The position numbers and the translations under genes were made by a program. A model generated the notes under the pieces. It was given only the letters and a program-made list of their open reading frames with translations. It had not been told where the DNA came from and did not search any database. From Desulfitobacterium metallireducens DSM 15288 (lineage in GTDB: Bacteria > Bacillota > Desulfitobacteriia > Desulfitobacteriales > Desulfitobacteriaceae), in the NCBI RefSeq assembly GCF_000231405.2, contig NZ_CP007032.1, forward strand, positions 186,001-250,000: a stretch of DNA of 64,000 nt. Reading direction: 5' to 3'. This document shows positions 21,610-32,568 of the stretch, piece by piece (the stretch's first letter is position 1; each line of letters starts with the position of its first letter).

Positions 21610-23981
21610 GTACATATATTTTACAAAAGTTAAACCTTCAAAATTTTAAGATATTTTCACATGTTCAGGTGAATTTTAATGGAAAGGATATTTCAGTTTT
21701 AGATGGTCCAAATGGTTATGGGAAAACAACCATTTTCGATGCCATTGAATATGCGTTAACAGGAAATATCTTGCGTATCACAGAAGAAACGCCAACAGAT
21801 GGCAAGTTGACTTTTTCTACTCATTTTCTTGCACATAAACCTGGTGACACAGTATGTGTAGAAGCGTTTTTAACCGACGGAATTAATGATATTGTTATTC
21901 AGCGAAAAATAGATACTGTTGCGGGAAAGGAAAACAATCCAAGTCACTTTGTTGCGAATACGAGAACGACTATAACAATTGGTGAAGAGCGATTTGAATA
22001 TGATAATGTTAAAAATGCAAACAAAAAGTTGACAGAATATATTAATAATAATGTTCAAAAGTATTTTAGACAATATTATTACCTCTCACAAGAAAATAGG
22101 TTAGACTTTTTGGCAAAAAGTGAAATTGAACGCATGAAGGCGTTGAACTATATCTTTCATATGGAAAATGAACAATTAGAAAAAGATAAAGCGACTAAAG
22201 CCTCAAGTAGATTTACTGATATAGCTAAAAAACTAGAGGATAGAAAAATAGCCCTAAAAGAAGATTTATTGAAATTACAGTCTGCTCCGGAATTATTTTC
22301 TGCTGAAAACCTCATTCCATATCATAAATTAGCAATTGACATAATATCTCCGTCGTGGGATTATGAGCATCCGACTATATCCAATTTGGATGCATTGAAA
22401 GATATGCAAAAACAACTGCATAATATAGCATTGTTTACACGACAGTTTAATTGGTTCTTTCAACAGAAGAAAAATGAATGGATTGAGCAGCAAATTAAAA
22501 GTCAGGATGAGCTAAAGCAGAATTTATTTTTGCTGTCAATGCAATTAGACAATTTGGATAATTTTTTCGAAATTGCGAACAAGTATAAGGAAATTCAACA
22601 GATAATTAAAACATACAAATTAAATACTAACGAGCCTGATTATGAAGGGATAAATCTTCAGAGACTCTCCACGTTGCTTAATATTCAATATAGCACTGAA
22701 GATGTTCGTATTTACAAAGAAAAAATTAGTGATTGCAGAAAGGGTATGCAGGCTCAGGAAAAAGCACGCGCTAATTTGATTACACTCAGAAAGCAGTTAG
22801 AAAATCAGAGGCAGATTTGGTCTCAAAATAAATATTCTGGTTTAAAGGAAAATGAATGCCCTTTTTGCGGCCGGTTATGGGATTCAAAAGAACAATTAGA
22901 TGAGCATATCCAAATAATGACTGAGGCAATTGATACGGGCTCTAGTTTATTGGTCGAGCAGTTTGAACAATCGCGCAGTAAGCTTCAAAGGATTATTACA
23001 GAGATTTTCAACCCTGTGATACAGCTTTTTTTGAAAGATAATCAATATTTAGAGCTAGATTTATTACAGCGAATTTTATTGGATAAAACCAAGGCTATTC
23101 AACAAATGAAGGATTTTTGCAGTAAGGCAGCAGGATACGGGATCCAAATAGAGGAAAAAATATTAACACTAGATAACATAGAACAATGGAATTCCATTTA
23201 TGAGGTATTTTGTTCACACCAATTGCGACCTCATCAACGTGAATTACCAGCAGGCTTCTTAGAAAATGCTTTTAATTGTGAATTTAACCATATATTTGAA
23301 GTTACATTTTTAGGAAATGAAGAAACCGTAAAAAGCCTACCAATAATTCAAGAAGATATAGAAAAACAAAAGGCAACATATTTAGAACAACAATATTACC
23401 TTCAGCAAGAAAAGCTGGCTGAAGAGATTAAGAAAAAAATTGTGAATTTAAATCATCAACAAAAAAAAGCAGTTAGAATACAGCAACAATTTAACCAGCT
23501 TCAAACAAAATTAACTAAAACCATTCAGGATTATGAAAAACAGATAGTACAACAGTTGCAAATTCCCTTTTTCCTGTTTTCTGGGCGAATATTACAAAAT
23601 TATCCGGGAGGATTAGGGGTATGCCTAAAAACAAAAGGAGCAAAAAGTATTCACTTTGATGCAAGTAATCGTCAAGGACATGATATTATCTATACAATGA
23701 GTTCCGGTCAGCTATCGGGTATTTCAATAGCTTTATTGTTGACCCTAAATCGTATATATGCAGAAAATTCTTTCCGATGTGTTTTAATCGACGACCCGAT
23801 TCAAACCATGGACGAGTTAAATATTACTTCGTTTGTTGATTTACTTCGTAATGATTTTCCTGAATATCAATTTATTATTTCCACTCATGAGGAAGATTTT
23901 TCGGACTATATGCGGTACAAATTTGACAATTATAATCGTTCTCAGCAGAGTATAGATGTTCGAACATTGGATCAAATTTGA
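21606..23981 (+). CDS. SMC/RecF-like ATPase of ABC-three-component system
   Basis: A 791-residue ABC-type ATPase. Walker A is GPNGYGKTT at about residue 34. Long coiled coils flank a zinc-hook-like CPFCGRLW at about residue 418. The signature region SSGQLSGISIALLL is followed by Walker B VLIDDPIQTMDE near residue 720 and a D-loop/H-motif region ending IISTHEEDF. Such ATPases sense foreign DNA or replication intermediates and license the partner nuclease. Third gene of a coupled three-gene operon. Confidence 0.88.
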   Translation: MSTYILQKLNLQNFKIFSHVQVNFNGKDISVLDGPNGYGKTTIFDAIEYALTGNILRITEETPTDGKLTFSTHFLAHKPGDTVCVEAFLTDGINDIVIQRKIDTVAGKENNPSHFVANTRTTITIGEERFEYDNVKNANKKLTEYINNNVQKYFRQYYYLSQENRLDFLAKSEIERMKALNYIFHMENEQLEKDKATKASSRFTDIAKKLEDRKIALKEDLLKLQSAPELFSAENLIPYHKLAIDIISPSWDYEHPTISNLDALKDMQKQLHNIALFTRQFNWFFQQKKNEWIEQQIKSQDELKQNLFLLSMQLDNLDNFFEIANKYKEIQQIIKTYKLNTNEPDYEGINLQRLSTLLNIQYSTEDVRIYKEKISDCRKGMQAQEKARANLITLRKQLENQRQIWSQNKYSGLKENECPFCGRLWDSKEQLDEHIQIMTEAIDTGSSLLVEQFEQSRSKLQRIITEIFNPVIQLFLKDNQYLELDLLQRILLDKTKAIQQMKDFCSKAAGYGIQIEEKILTLDNIEQWNSIYEVFCSHQLRPHQRELPAGFLENAFNCEFNHIFEVTFLGNEETVKSLPIIQEDIEKQKATYLEQQYYLQQEKLAEEIKKKIVNLNHQQKKAVRIQQQFNQLQTKLTKTIQDYEKQIVQQLQIPFFLFSGRILQNYPGGLGVCLKTKGAKSIHFDASNRQGHDIIYTMSSGQLSGISIALLLTLNRIYAENSFRCVLIDDPIQTMDELNITSFVDLLRNDFPEYQFIISTHEEDFSDYMRYKFDNYNRSQQSIDVRTLDQI

Positions 23982-24187
23982 CCTTATATTTTACATTTCT
24001 AACCTTCTCTTATCTAACTGGCTACTTATTATGATTATACTAGACATAAAAACAACGTTTCAGCTTCCGATTCTATAAACTATGTACTAACTCTAAATAT
24101 AATTGACCTCCTTCTGCTGATTAAAAGCGAAGGGCGGTCATTGTCTATAATGCGAACCAGAATTGGATTCATAAAAGGCTAATAATC
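23982..24187 (+). other. Intergenic stretch with shared motif TGTCTATAATG
   Basis: No gene seen. TGTCTATAATG at 24142-24152 followed by CGAA is the second copy of the motif found before the ABC-3C and Septu operons. TATAAT within it is at 24146-24151. The start of the next gene is 266 bases away, leaving room for a long transcribed leader. Confidence 0.45.
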
Positions 24188-24400
24188 GGTAGTTGAAATA
24201 CCGTTGCGTATTAATCCGATCAGACGTGGGTGAAGAGAAGATCAGTTTGAAGGTTGAACCTTATCAGATTACATCAAAAATGGTTCGCTATTCCTTCGTC
24301 GTCATGCCTCAAACAGAATGAACTTGTCTTAGACAAAGCTGAAAAGGTGACGAGATGGGGAGCTCATTAGAGCGCAGGGAGAAGCCTGCGAAACGGAGAT
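24188..24400 (+). ncRNA. Candidate structured leader or small RNA upstream of trlF
   Basis: A run of short perfect stem-loops in about 210 non-coding bases: CGGTA-GTTGAAA-TACCG (24188), AAGGTT-G-AACCTT (24259), TTGTC-TTA-GACAA (24324), GCTC-ATTA-GAGC (24362) and GCAGG-GAGAAG-CCTGC (24374). The last sits just before the ribosome binding site of the PHP-ATPase gene. This could be a structured 5' leader controlling translation or a separate RNA that the system uses. No known RNA family recognised; coordinates approximate. Confidence 0.35.
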
Positions 24401-24407
24401 AGGCATT

Positions 24408-26930
24408 ATGAAAAAACCAATGCGAGATGAAGATGCTGCATATGATGCTATAGAACAGCGGAAAGAGAAGTTTGGTACTTTTTATAAAACGTGTTTTCAT
24501 TTGCACACTCCTGAGTCGTATGACTACAAACTAATGATTAGCTGGGATCAAAGCAGATATAATATCTCCTCCGATCAAGAAGTATTTGAAATATGTCTAG
24601 AGCGAAATGTATTTCCATATGTACTGAAAATTGAAGACTTTGAACCAACAGGACCATTTGATAAATATAATAGCAGGAAAGAAGTCTTATCTTTTTTACT
24701 TTTGGCAGAAGAATTAATTGCAAAAGATATAGAAATTGTTGTTGTTTCAGATCACCATACGATTAAGGGAGTTCCGAAGCTTGAAATAGCAATCAAATAC
24801 TTGTGCCAAATGAGGAAGAGAAATATTTATCCTGAAGTAATCTTGGGCATTGAAATATCTTGTGCAGATAAGAACCATGTTGTTGGTATTTTTGAAAATA
24901 CTAATAAAAATAGACAAGTAATAAATGAATGGCTGGAGGATAATTTACTTAATCTTGAAGAGGGTTCTTATGAAACGAGCAGGGAAGTATTGCAATTTTT
25001 CAGTTCTGCTGGGGGAATAGGTTATATTGCTCATATAGATACTTCAGATATATTCAAAGAAAAATATTTAAGCGGTGCCTATAAACAAAAGTTATTCTCT
25101 GATGAAGCACTGCATTTTATTGGGTTATCTGATTACGATAATCTCAGTTATATTAAGTCTAAATTGATGAAATATCGTTCAACAGAAATCAAATTTCTTA
25201 TCGATAATGATGCGCATGATCTTGAATCAATCGATAAAAAGTGTTTTTGGATTAAGGGCAGTAAAAGAAAATATTCTATGATTAAAGAAGCTCTTAATGA
25301 TTATGATATTTCTATTAGTTTTACAGAAGAAAGGCAGAATAAGCAATTCATTAAGGGTATATATATCGAAAATTGTATAGATGGTTTCTTGAGCGGAACA
25401 AATGGAAAAGGAAACTTCTGCTTGAATTTTTCAAATGCATTAAACTGCTTAATAGGTGGTCGTGGTACCGGGAAAAGCAGTGTTCTGGAAATTTTAGAAT
25501 ATGTTCTGAGTCAGCGGTGTGAATCTGAGAGATTACTTGATTTTATATGTGCACATGGAAATACATGGGTTTTATACGACTACCAGGGAGATGAATTCCT
25601 AATCGAAATGCGAATGCCATACAAAACAAATAAGGATGAAAATATACTTCGCTATTTCGGTCAAAATCTTAAGGATCAATATTATTTTAATTATCGATTT
25701 AGCAAAGAGGATGTTGAAGACTTTGCATTTAGACAGTATATAAAAATATCAAAAGTTATATATCGGGATGGTGATTTATGGCTTGAGACAGTACTAAATA
25801 AAAAGGAAATGCTTAAGAAGTTCTTTGACACTCGATATTCGGTTAATGAATTGGTCAATACTGCTAGCGGTGAACAAATAAACAAATTCTTATATGAAGT
25901 CCTTTTTGAAAACAAAACTTTAGCTAAACCAGCCGATGTTATTCGTGTTAGAAGTAAATCTGGTTTAAAAAAAATGCTTTTGAATGTGAAAGGCGCGCTG
26001 CAACAACGACAAGAAGCAGTAAATACCATAATTGACCCATTTAATGCTGATCAGCAAGGAATCCTTCGAATTGTTTATTCTCAAAAGAAAATTCCGAATG
26101 GACCTGATATAGGACGCTGGATTTTTGGAATGGATTATAACGAAGAAAGTTCTTTTCATAATTATAATATTACTCAAGAGAATGTCATTGGGTATCTGTT
26201 AAGCTTATATGATAAACTTGGAATTTTTGAATTCCTTGATATGGTGACTTATGGAAAGATCGATGAAGCGAAAAGACTAGTCAATCTATTAGACTTTCGT
26301 ACGGACATGAACCAAGATTTGATTGATAAAGGAATAAATGAACTGAACTCAGCGAAAACAAGTAGTTTTATCAAAACTATTTTCTCTGAGCTTATCACTG
26401 ATAGTAATATCAATATAATAATTAATTATTTGAGACAATATGTTGAAGATATTGAAGAGTTCTCCCTAGAATTTAATCTAAATAATAGAGAAGGCAACAA
26501 TGAAATGAGTCCATTGTATAAAGATGTGAGGACACTTTCTCTTGGGCAAAAAGTTGTAGCAATGCTCTCTTTTATTCTAGGTTATAGTGAGTACTCAAAA
26601 GACTATAGGCCATTAATAATAGATCAACCGGAAGACAATTTGGATAATCAGTATATTTACAAGAATTTAGTTAAGCAATTAAGAGGGGTTAAGGAAAAGC
26701 GACAGGTTATTATTGCTACACATAATGCAACAATTGTCACTAATGCAAAGGCTGATCAAGTATGCATTATGGTATCAGATAATAATCATGGATGGGTAGC
26801 AACCACAGGATATCCAGGAGAAAATAGGATAAAAGAGCACATAATAAATTATCTTGAAGGTGGGAAAGATTCATTTCTACATAAGTTAAGTGTGTATGAA
26901 GAAGCTTTAGGAATTCAAGTAAGAAAATAA
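24408..26930 (+). CDS. TrlF-type PHP domain and ABC ATPase defence protein
   Basis: 840 residues. The N-terminal PHP phosphoesterase/nuclease domain shows its metal ligands: FHLHT near residue 31, SDHHT near 113, GIEIS near 147, AHID near 207 and DNDAHD near 268. The second half is an SMC-like ATPase with Walker [10 protein letters not shown] near 349 and Walker [13 protein letters not shown] near 735, followed by [10 protein letters not shown]. This fusion defines the TrlF-type family, commonly found in defence islands and thought to be an ATP-gated nuclease. ATG behind ACGGAG. A single-gene module with its own long leader. Confidence 0.82.
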   Translation: MKKPMRDEDAAYDAIEQRKEKFGTFYKTCFHLHTPESYDYKLMISWDQSRYNISSDQEVFEICLERNVFPYVLKIEDFEPTGPFDKYNSRKEVLSFLLLAEELIAKDIEIVVVSDHHTIKGVPKLEIAIKYLCQMRKRNIYPEVILGIEISCADKNHVVGIFENTNKNRQVINEWLEDNLLNLEEGSYETSREVLQFFSSAGGIGYIAHIDTSDIFKEKYLSGAYKQKLFSDEALHFIGLSDYDNLSYIKSKLMKYRSTEIKFLIDNDAHDLESIDKKCFWIKGSKRKYSMIKEALNDYDISISFTEERQNKQFIKGIYIENCIDGFLSGTNGKGNFCLNFSNALNCLIGGRGTGKSSVLEILEYVLSQRCESERLLDFICAHGNTWVLYDYQGDEFLIEMRMPYKTNKDENILRYFGQNLKDQYYFNYRFSKEDVEDFAFRQYIKISKVIYRDGDLWLETVLNKKEMLKKFFDTRYSVNELVNTASGEQINKFLYEVLFENKTLAKPADVIRVRSKSGLKKMLLNVKGALQQRQEAVNTIIDPFNADQQGILRIVYSQKKIPNGPDIGRWIFGMDYNEESSFHNYNITQENVIGYLLSLYDKLGIFEFLDMVTYGKIDEAKRLVNLLDFRTDMNQDLIDKGINELNSAKTSSFIKTIFSELITDSNINIIINYLRQYVEDIEEFSLEFNLNNREGNNEMSPLYKDVRTLSLGQKVVAMLSFILGYSEYSKDYRPLIIDQPEDNLDNQYIYKNLVKQLRGVKEKRQVIIATHNATIVTNAKADQVCIMVSDNNHGWVATTGYPGENRIKEHIINYLEGGKDSFLHKLSVYEEALGIQVRK

Positions 26931-27040
26931 TAAGATTATTTAGTCTGTTTGTAAAAATTCGGCGGGTATTTTCCTATTAGGGCGCCAGTTGGTGAATAGT
27001 CCAAGGTATTTTTTTACCCCTTTTGTGTCAATCTAGTTAT

Positions 27041-29026
27041 ATGAAGAACCAGTTGGCTTTTTTCCCGACTCCTTACGAGGATGAAGATTTCAAAAGTTTA
27101 ATATATCGATACCATATCCGTTCTTGTAATGTAAACATTAAATATACTCTTGGAGAATTATTTAATGTTAAAACCCATAGGGTACCCCACTTTCCGCGAA
27201 ACCTAAATTATTTAATTGAAAGATTAACGGATAATCATAGCCTTACTTCGGATTATCTTATTCAAAAGCATACTTTGCTGGCATTGTTCCTTCCATTTCT
27301 TTCGGCCGATGTGATTGTTAAATTGCTGAGCGATGTTAGGCATTCAAATGATGGAACAAAGATCAGCACTCGAATGTTACCTTCTATTATTTCCAAGTTA
27401 ATAGGTTATTGCCCAATTTGTTTGGCAGAAGACTATCAACGATTGGGAGAATGTTACATTCATAGGGTTCATCAATATGATTTTGTAAATGTTTGCCCTG
27501 AGCATGGGGCAATCTTAATAACCCATTGTCCGATATGTGGAATACCCTTATCAGATGATTATGCATCATTTATTTTAAGCACCCCAGTTTGTCCAAATGG
27601 GCACTCTCTTAATGGCAACAGAGAAGTAACCCCTACCCATATTCAATTGTTTGATGAACGTATAGCTAGAGATGTTAAGTTTATTATTGATAATGTCTCT
27701 AATTTAAATGTAGATTTATTAAGGCAGAAGATGTTTGAGCGATGTACTGATAAACATTATTTTAAGCCTTCGGGAGCATTTGATAACAATAAATTATATA
27801 ACGAGTTGCAAGTTGAATCTGACCAGCAACTACTAAGGTCAGTTGGGCTTAGTCTTGAATATCTATCAAATAGGACAGCACAAAAACTATTAAATATTAC
27901 GGGTAGACCCAAAAATCCTTTGTTATATATTCTAGGTATGCAATACTTAGGCAAATCGGCTAAAAATTTTGTGTTTAGTAAAAAACGAGAATTAGATTGC
28001 AGTTATGGCCCATGGCAATGTAAGAATCCTTACTGCCCCGATTTTAATAAACCGGGCATAGCTGAATCCAAACGCAAATATCGAAAAGAGAGACAAAAAG
28101 TTATCTTAGAATGTTCCTGCCCGAGTTGCGGTTATAGTTATACTATTTCTGAAAATGTTAACGAGATTTCAGGACACGATATAGATTCGGTTTTATCAAT
28201 TGGTTGGCGTGCTGCTCTTATTATTTTGGATTATTACTTGAAGAACGAGAAGCTGGATCGGGTTTTTGCAAGTTTAAGAATTAAACAAAAACAACAAATA
28301 ATAGTAGAGAAAAAAGCCTGTTATGTAATTGAAACTGCAAAACAATCTTCTTTTAATCTCTCTAGGTTGCTATCTAGCAGTAATGAATTACAGTTTCTTA
28401 ATCGTGTTTTAAGTTCGAAGGATATTCCCTATTTTATCAAGGACTACATAACGAACCCATTTGGATGGAAGTACGGACCGAAGGTTGAATTTAACTTAGA
28501 AAAGGATAAGCTTGATCTTTTAGAGAGTATCAGATCCTACCCTGATAGAGAATCGATTGTTCGAAATGTTGGAAAATGCACCTATAATAAATTGATGCAA
28601 AAAGAATCAGCGTGGATGAAAGAAGTACTCCCATCAAGAAACTTTAATTTTAAATCGCTTGACTGGGAGCAAATTGATGGTGAACTAGAGACAGTATTAG
28701 AGCAAGTTATTACTAAAACATATTCTTTCCCACCCAAAAACCGTATCCAGAAATACACTCTCATCAAACAAATGACAAGTAGAGATAAAGCAAGAATTGA
28801 AAGATTCCCGTATAGGTTACCGAGAACCATTGATCGCTTAAATCAATCAGTTGAATCTATAGAATCCTATCAGATTCGAAGGATCCCCGATATAATTGAT
28901 CGGATCAGAAAAAGTACATGGGCGTTAACTTTGGAGAACGTACTTAAATATCCTGTCCTTTTGGGGTGCTCTCAAGAAGTGAAAGAGTTGGTTTTGAAGG
29001 AACTTAATTTGCATATTTTGTCATGA
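27041..29026 (+). CDS. TniQ/TnsD-type target selector, long form
   Basis: About 661 residues. The N-terminal TniQ domain starts LAFFPTPYEDEDFKSLIYRY and includes a zinc site (CPICLAEDYQRLGECYIHR..., then CPEHG and CPICG, about residues 126-175). A long C-terminal region carries further Cys pairs (CKNPYCPDF, CSCPSCG) and resembles the DNA-binding half of TnsD. TnsD binds the attachment site and recruits TnsC, so this is the best candidate for recognising the nrdJ 3' end. It lies upstream of tnsA rather than after tnsC. ATG 27041 is preferred because its paralogue at 34757 starts equivalently; a TTG at 27023 is possible. No strong ribosome binding site is visible. Confidence 0.87.
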   Translation: MKNQLAFFPTPYEDEDFKSLIYRYHIRSCNVNIKYTLGELFNVKTHRVPHFPRNLNYLIERLTDNHSLTSDYLIQKHTLLALFLPFLSADVIVKLLSDVRHSNDGTKISTRMLPSIISKLIGYCPICLAEDYQRLGECYIHRVHQYDFVNVCPEHGAILITHCPICGIPLSDDYASFILSTPVCPNGHSLNGNREVTPTHIQLFDERIARDVKFIIDNVSNLNVDLLRQKMFERCTDKHYFKPSGAFDNNKLYNELQVESDQQLLRSVGLSLEYLSNRTAQKLLNITGRPKNPLLYILGMQYLGKSAKNFVFSKKRELDCSYGPWQCKNPYCPDFNKPGIAESKRKYRKERQKVILECSCPSCGYSYTISENVNEISGHDIDSVLSIGWRAALIILDYYLKNEKLDRVFASLRIKQKQQIIVEKKACYVIETAKQSSFNLSRLLSSSNELQFLNRVLSSKDIPYFIKDYITNPFGWKYGPKVEFNLEKDKLDLLESIRSYPDRESIVRNVGKCTYNKLMQKESAWMKEVLPSRNFNFKSLDWEQIDGELETVLEQVITKTYSFPPKNRIQKYTLIKQMTSRDKARIERFPYRLPRTIDRLNQSVESIESYQIRRIPDIIDRIRKSTWALTLENVLKYPVLLGCSQEVKELVLKELNLHILS

Positions 29027-29183
29027 GGAACAAATGTAAATAACTTGGGAGTGACGAAGTAATAAAAGCTAGAAATCCTTACGGAGCCTTCCATTTTGGG
29101 GATTTTTAATGAGAAACCTATTTACAATAGTTAATAGGTAGAATATAATATGCAGTATAAAATGAATTAGTTAGGGATATATT

Positions 29184-29420
29184 ATGGATGAAGTTTCCAG
29201 GGGTAGAATAATAAATGCTGTTGTAACATCTAGCGAAGTTATCAAAATTTTAGGTATAAGTAGAGCTAGACTTAGTCAACTAATTAAGCATAATAAACTA
29301 AAGCCACTTAAGAAAAATTTGTTCTTACTTGACGATGTTTTAAGACGGAAAAGTGAACAAGCAGGACTTCGAAAACTATATTATAGGCCTAGGGGTGACC
29401 GCCCAAATGAAAAGTTATAG
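29184..29420 (+). CDS. Small helix-turn-helix protein of the transposon core
   Basis: A 78-residue basic protein with a MerR/excisionase-like helix-turn-helix (VTSSEVIKILGISRARLSQLI, about residues 14-34) and a wing-like KKNLFLLDDVLRR. It lies between tniQ and tnsA, with a terminator directly after it (29451-29493). Small HTH regulators occur at this place in several Tn7-like and CRISPR-associated transposons, where they control transposition genes. That role is inferred. Confidence 0.72.
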   Translation: MDEVSRGRIINAVVTSSEVIKILGISRARLSQLIKHNKLKPLKKNLFLLDDVLRRKSEQAGLRKLYYRPRGDRPNEKL

Positions 29421-29450
29421 GTTAATATGTGAATCAATATTTTTTGGAAA

Positions 29451-29493
29451 AAAGGGACGAGTATCGTTAAGATGATACTTGTCCCTTTTTTTG
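29451..29493 (+). terminator. Terminator after HTH gene
   Basis: AAGGGACGAGTATC pairs with GATACTTGTCCC, followed by TTTTTTT. It separates the HTH gene from tnsABC. Confidence 0.85.
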
Positions 29494-29534
29494 AGTGATT
29501 TTGGGTGCTTGACTTAAGTATAGGACGGTGGAAT

Positions 29535-30365
29535 ATGGCAAAGAGAAACAGGACTACTACAGAACGTAAAAAACAAATACGGATTAACGAAGGAAGAGGT
29601 CAAGGAGAAGGTTCGGACTATATTCCATGGTTAAAGATTCAGGATGTACCTTCGCTAGGAACGGTCTCAAGAGTAAAAGGTTGGAAAACGGGTAGAACCC
29701 ATCATTTGATGTCCCGAAATAATGAGCTAATGTATTTTTACCTTTTGGAATGGTCGCCGATAGTAACCGATATTAGGGAACAATACCCACTTTTACCGAT
29801 TGAGCGCACCTTAGAAATAGCTGAATCGTTCAATATAGAACATCCTAAAGATCCACATTCAAAAGAAAATATAGTTATGACTACTGACTTTATGATAACG
29901 GTCGATCGCGGAAATGGTCGGGAATTATGGGCAAGGACTATAAAACCGGTTGAAGATTTAGGAAAGAGAGTACTCGAAAAGTTTCGGATAGAACATAAGT
30001 TTTATGAAGAACAGGGTATTGATTGGGGAATAGTTACGAATCAAGTGATACCTAGGACTTTAGCTTTAAATATAGAGAAGATACACGATGCTTATTGGAT
30101 AGACAACCATGGCAACATCGATGAGAAAATTATTTCTTTAGTTGCACCGACACTTTTTAATACTCTAAAAGATAGTTCTTTAACACTTTCCAAAGAGGCA
30201 TTACTACAGGATAAGGTTTATGGATTTGAATCTGGAACGTGCTTATTTATTGTTAAACACATGCTAGCTCGTAAACGTTGGTTCACAGATATGAATAATG
30301 ATATAAATTTTAACAGTCACTTGCAATTAGATCTAAAACAACAAAGATCAATAGATGTGGGGTGA
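29535..30365 (+). CDS. tnsA: TnsA-like transposon endonuclease
   Basis: A 276-residue protein that cuts the 5' ends of the element so that it moves by cut-and-paste. It follows Tn7 TnsA closely: EGRGQGEGSDYIPWLKIQDV at the N-terminus, RTHHLMS before the first catalytic residue, and the restriction-type triad visible as E64, D118 (TTDF) and K137 (ARTIKP), compared with E63/D114/K132 in Tn7. The ATG at 29535 follows GGACGGTGG; an upstream TTG frame is not needed. The 3' end overlaps tnsB. Having TnsA implies full excision rather than cointegrate formation. Confidence 0.93.
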   Translation: MAKRNRTTTERKKQIRINEGRGQGEGSDYIPWLKIQDVPSLGTVSRVKGWKTGRTHHLMSRNNELMYFYLLEWSPIVTDIREQYPLLPIERTLEIAESFNIEHPKDPHSKENIVMTTDFMITVDRGNGRELWARTIKPVEDLGKRVLEKFRIEHKFYEEQGIDWGIVTNQVIPRTLALNIEKIHDAYWIDNHGNIDEKIISLVAPTLFNTLKDSSLTLSKEALLQDKVYGFESGTCLFIVKHMLARKRWFTDMNNDINFNSHLQLDLKQQRSIDVG

Positions 30366-32568
30366 AGAAGTTTTGGAAAATATTTTTGTTAATTCAATAA
30401 TTGAATGGCAAGATGATAATAGGAACATTACAGTTGAGCGTATTCTATGGGTTTCTCCTAATTGTTCTCAATTAGTAATAATAGATATTAGTGATCTTTC
30501 CCACCTTCCTGAATTTAGGGAATACAAGGAAATCGAGGCAGCATTGGAACATGGAATTGCAAGAAAGCTCAGCATTGATCCGTATTCCAATTTCATGAGG
30601 CCTGTAGAGAACATATCTGAAAATAGCTTAAAAAATCGTGATAAGGCATGGAATATCATCTCGAATATTGTGGAGATAGAACCAGATATTTATGATGAAC
30701 GCCGAAGAGGGAAGTTAATAGATGAGGTATGCAGAAAGTTTGGAATTCATAAAAAAATGGTTTATCGTTATCTAAAACGATATTGGGTAAGAGGAAAAAC
30801 AAAGAACGCTCTCTTGCCAAATTACAGTAATTGTGGTGCTCCGGGCAAAGAGAAAAACTTGTCAAGTGTAAAGCTTGGGCGCCCTCGAAAAGTAACACGC
30901 GAGGATCCAGCCTTAACAGGTATAAATGTTAACGAAATTGATAAAAAAAATATACGAATAGCCATTAAACAATGGTACCTAAACACGGATCAAAACTCAA
31001 TGGCTTTTGCATATAAACAGATGTTAGAGAATCATTATAACTCAAGCGTTTATTTTAAGAATGGAGTACCAATACCGATTTTGCCGTCAAATGATAACGT
31101 AATAAGTTTTGTCCAGTTCCGTTATTGGGCTCAAAAGGAAATCTCCAAAATTGATAATGCAATGCAAAGACGTATAGGCGAAAGGAAATATAATCTCCAA
31201 AAGCGCCCATTATTAGGAAACTCGACGAGTCGTGCATCAGGTCCAGGCGCTATATTTGAAATTGATGCAACACCAACAGATGTCTATCTTGTTAGCGAGC
31301 TTGATCGAAAACGCATTATCGGTCGAGCAGTTCTTTATATAGTTGAAGATGTGTTTACACGTTTGATAACAGGGATTTATGTAGGCCTAGAGGGGCCAAG
31401 CTGGATTGGCGCTATGATGGCATTAGAAAATGCGGCAAATAATAAGGTTGAGTTTTGCGCCCAATACAGTATTCAAATTGATGAATCAGATTGGCCGTGT
31501 CATTCCCTTCCAAAATCGATTACTGGCGATCGTGGTGAAATGGAAGGCAAAGGCCCAGAGAGTTTGAATGATGCATTGGGAGTAAGACTAGACAATACTC
31601 CTCCTTACCGTGGTGATTTAAAAGGGATTGTGGAACAGAATTTTAGAATGGGGCAACGTAAGATTGGACCGTTTGTTCCAGGGTTAATTAGGAAAGAAAT
31701 TCGTGAGCGAGGGGAACCAGACTATAGGCTTTGTGCCAGGCTTACTGTTAAAGCTTTTACTAAAATAATGATCTTTACGATTCTTGAGCACAACAAAAAA
31801 GAATTACATAACTATCCACTTGATAAGGATATGACGGTTGAAGGTATTCCGCCAATTCCCTTAGAACTTTGGGATTGGGGTATCGTTAATCGTTCAGGAT
31901 TTCTCCATGAAAAACCACGCGATATCATCAGATTAAATCTTTTGCCTAGGTCAGAGGTATCAGTTACTCGTCAGGGAATTTATTTTGAAAAAATGTATTA
32001 TGGGTGTGATATAGCGCTTGCGGAGGGCTGGTACGAAAAAGCTACAAATAGACGATTTCGAGTACCCATATGTTATGACCCGCGAAATATGAAGTATATT
32101 TACATACCCAATCGAGATGGGACAGAATTTATAAAATGCCAACGACTTCCTCAGTTTGATCGATTTGATGACATGAGGCTTGAAGAAATCCAAGATCAGT
32201 TCTTTTTCGAAGAAGTCGAATCGCATCGACGTAAAACGGGACAAAATCAAATTGGCGCTGATACGGATGCCCAAATTAAGACCATAATTAAAGAGGAGAC
32301 AGAATTAACCGAAGAGGTTTGGCCAAAAGATACCAGTAAAGCAAGCAAGCTCAAAGATATTAAAATGAATCGAAAAGAAGAAAAAGAGGCAATCCGACAG
32401 AGGGAAGCATGGGAACTGGGAGAGGATATTCTCAATCAAGAACATCCAGCCGAGGTTATCCCTATTTCCCGTTTGCGGGACAGTGATAAGGAGAATATTA
32501 CTGGAAATCAAGAAACTGATCCCATAATGGAAATGTTACAATTGCAACGTAATAAGCGGAGGAAATAA
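30355..32568 (+). CDS. tnsB: TnsB-like DDE transposase
   Basis: 737 residues. It cleaves and joins the 3' ends after binding the 18-bp sites at both termini. An N-terminal DNA-binding region with helix-turn-helix-like segments (RRGKLIDEVCRKFGIHKKMV) is followed by the rve/DDE core: D in FEIDATPTD at about residue 304, D in TGDRGE at about 391 and E in GIVEQNF at about 426, the last two 35 apart as in the retroviral integrase superfamily. The acidic/basic C-terminal tail may contact TnsC. Start: ATG at 30355, overlapping tnsA; a TTG at 30373 behind GGGGTGA is an alternative. Its stop overlaps the tnsC start by one base. Confidence 0.93.
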   Translation: MWGEEVLENIFVNSIIEWQDDNRNITVERILWVSPNCSQLVIIDISDLSHLPEFREYKEIEAALEHGIARKLSIDPYSNFMRPVENISENSLKNRDKAWNIISNIVEIEPDIYDERRRGKLIDEVCRKFGIHKKMVYRYLKRYWVRGKTKNALLPNYSNCGAPGKEKNLSSVKLGRPRKVTREDPALTGINVNEIDKKNIRIAIKQWYLNTDQNSMAFAYKQMLENHYNSSVYFKNGVPIPILPSNDNVISFVQFRYWAQKEISKIDNAMQRRIGERKYNLQKRPLLGNSTSRASGPGAIFEIDATPTDVYLVSELDRKRIIGRAVLYIVEDVFTRLITGIYVGLEGPSWIGAMMALENAANNKVEFCAQYSIQIDESDWPCHSLPKSITGDRGEMEGKGPESLNDALGVRLDNTPPYRGDLKGIVEQNFRMGQRKIGPFVPGLIRKEIRERGEPDYRLCARLTVKAFTKIMIFTILEHNKKELHNYPLDKDMTVEGIPPIPLELWDWGIVNRSGFLHEKPRDIIRLNLLPRSEVSVTRQGIYFEKMYYGCDIALAEGWYEKATNRRFRVPICYDPRNMKYIYIPNRDGTEFIKCQRLPQFDRFDDMRLEEIQDQFFFEEVESHRRKTGQNQIGADTDAQIKTIIKEETELTEEVWPKDTSKASKLKDIKMNRKEEKEAIRQREAWELGEDILNQEHPAEVIPISRLRDSDKENITGNQETDPIMEMLQLQRNKRRK

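Noticed and set aside
24188-24400. Group I/II intron or retron RNA upstream of trlF
   Set aside because: No domain V-like hairpin, intron boundary or reverse transcriptase is visible; only short stems support structure.
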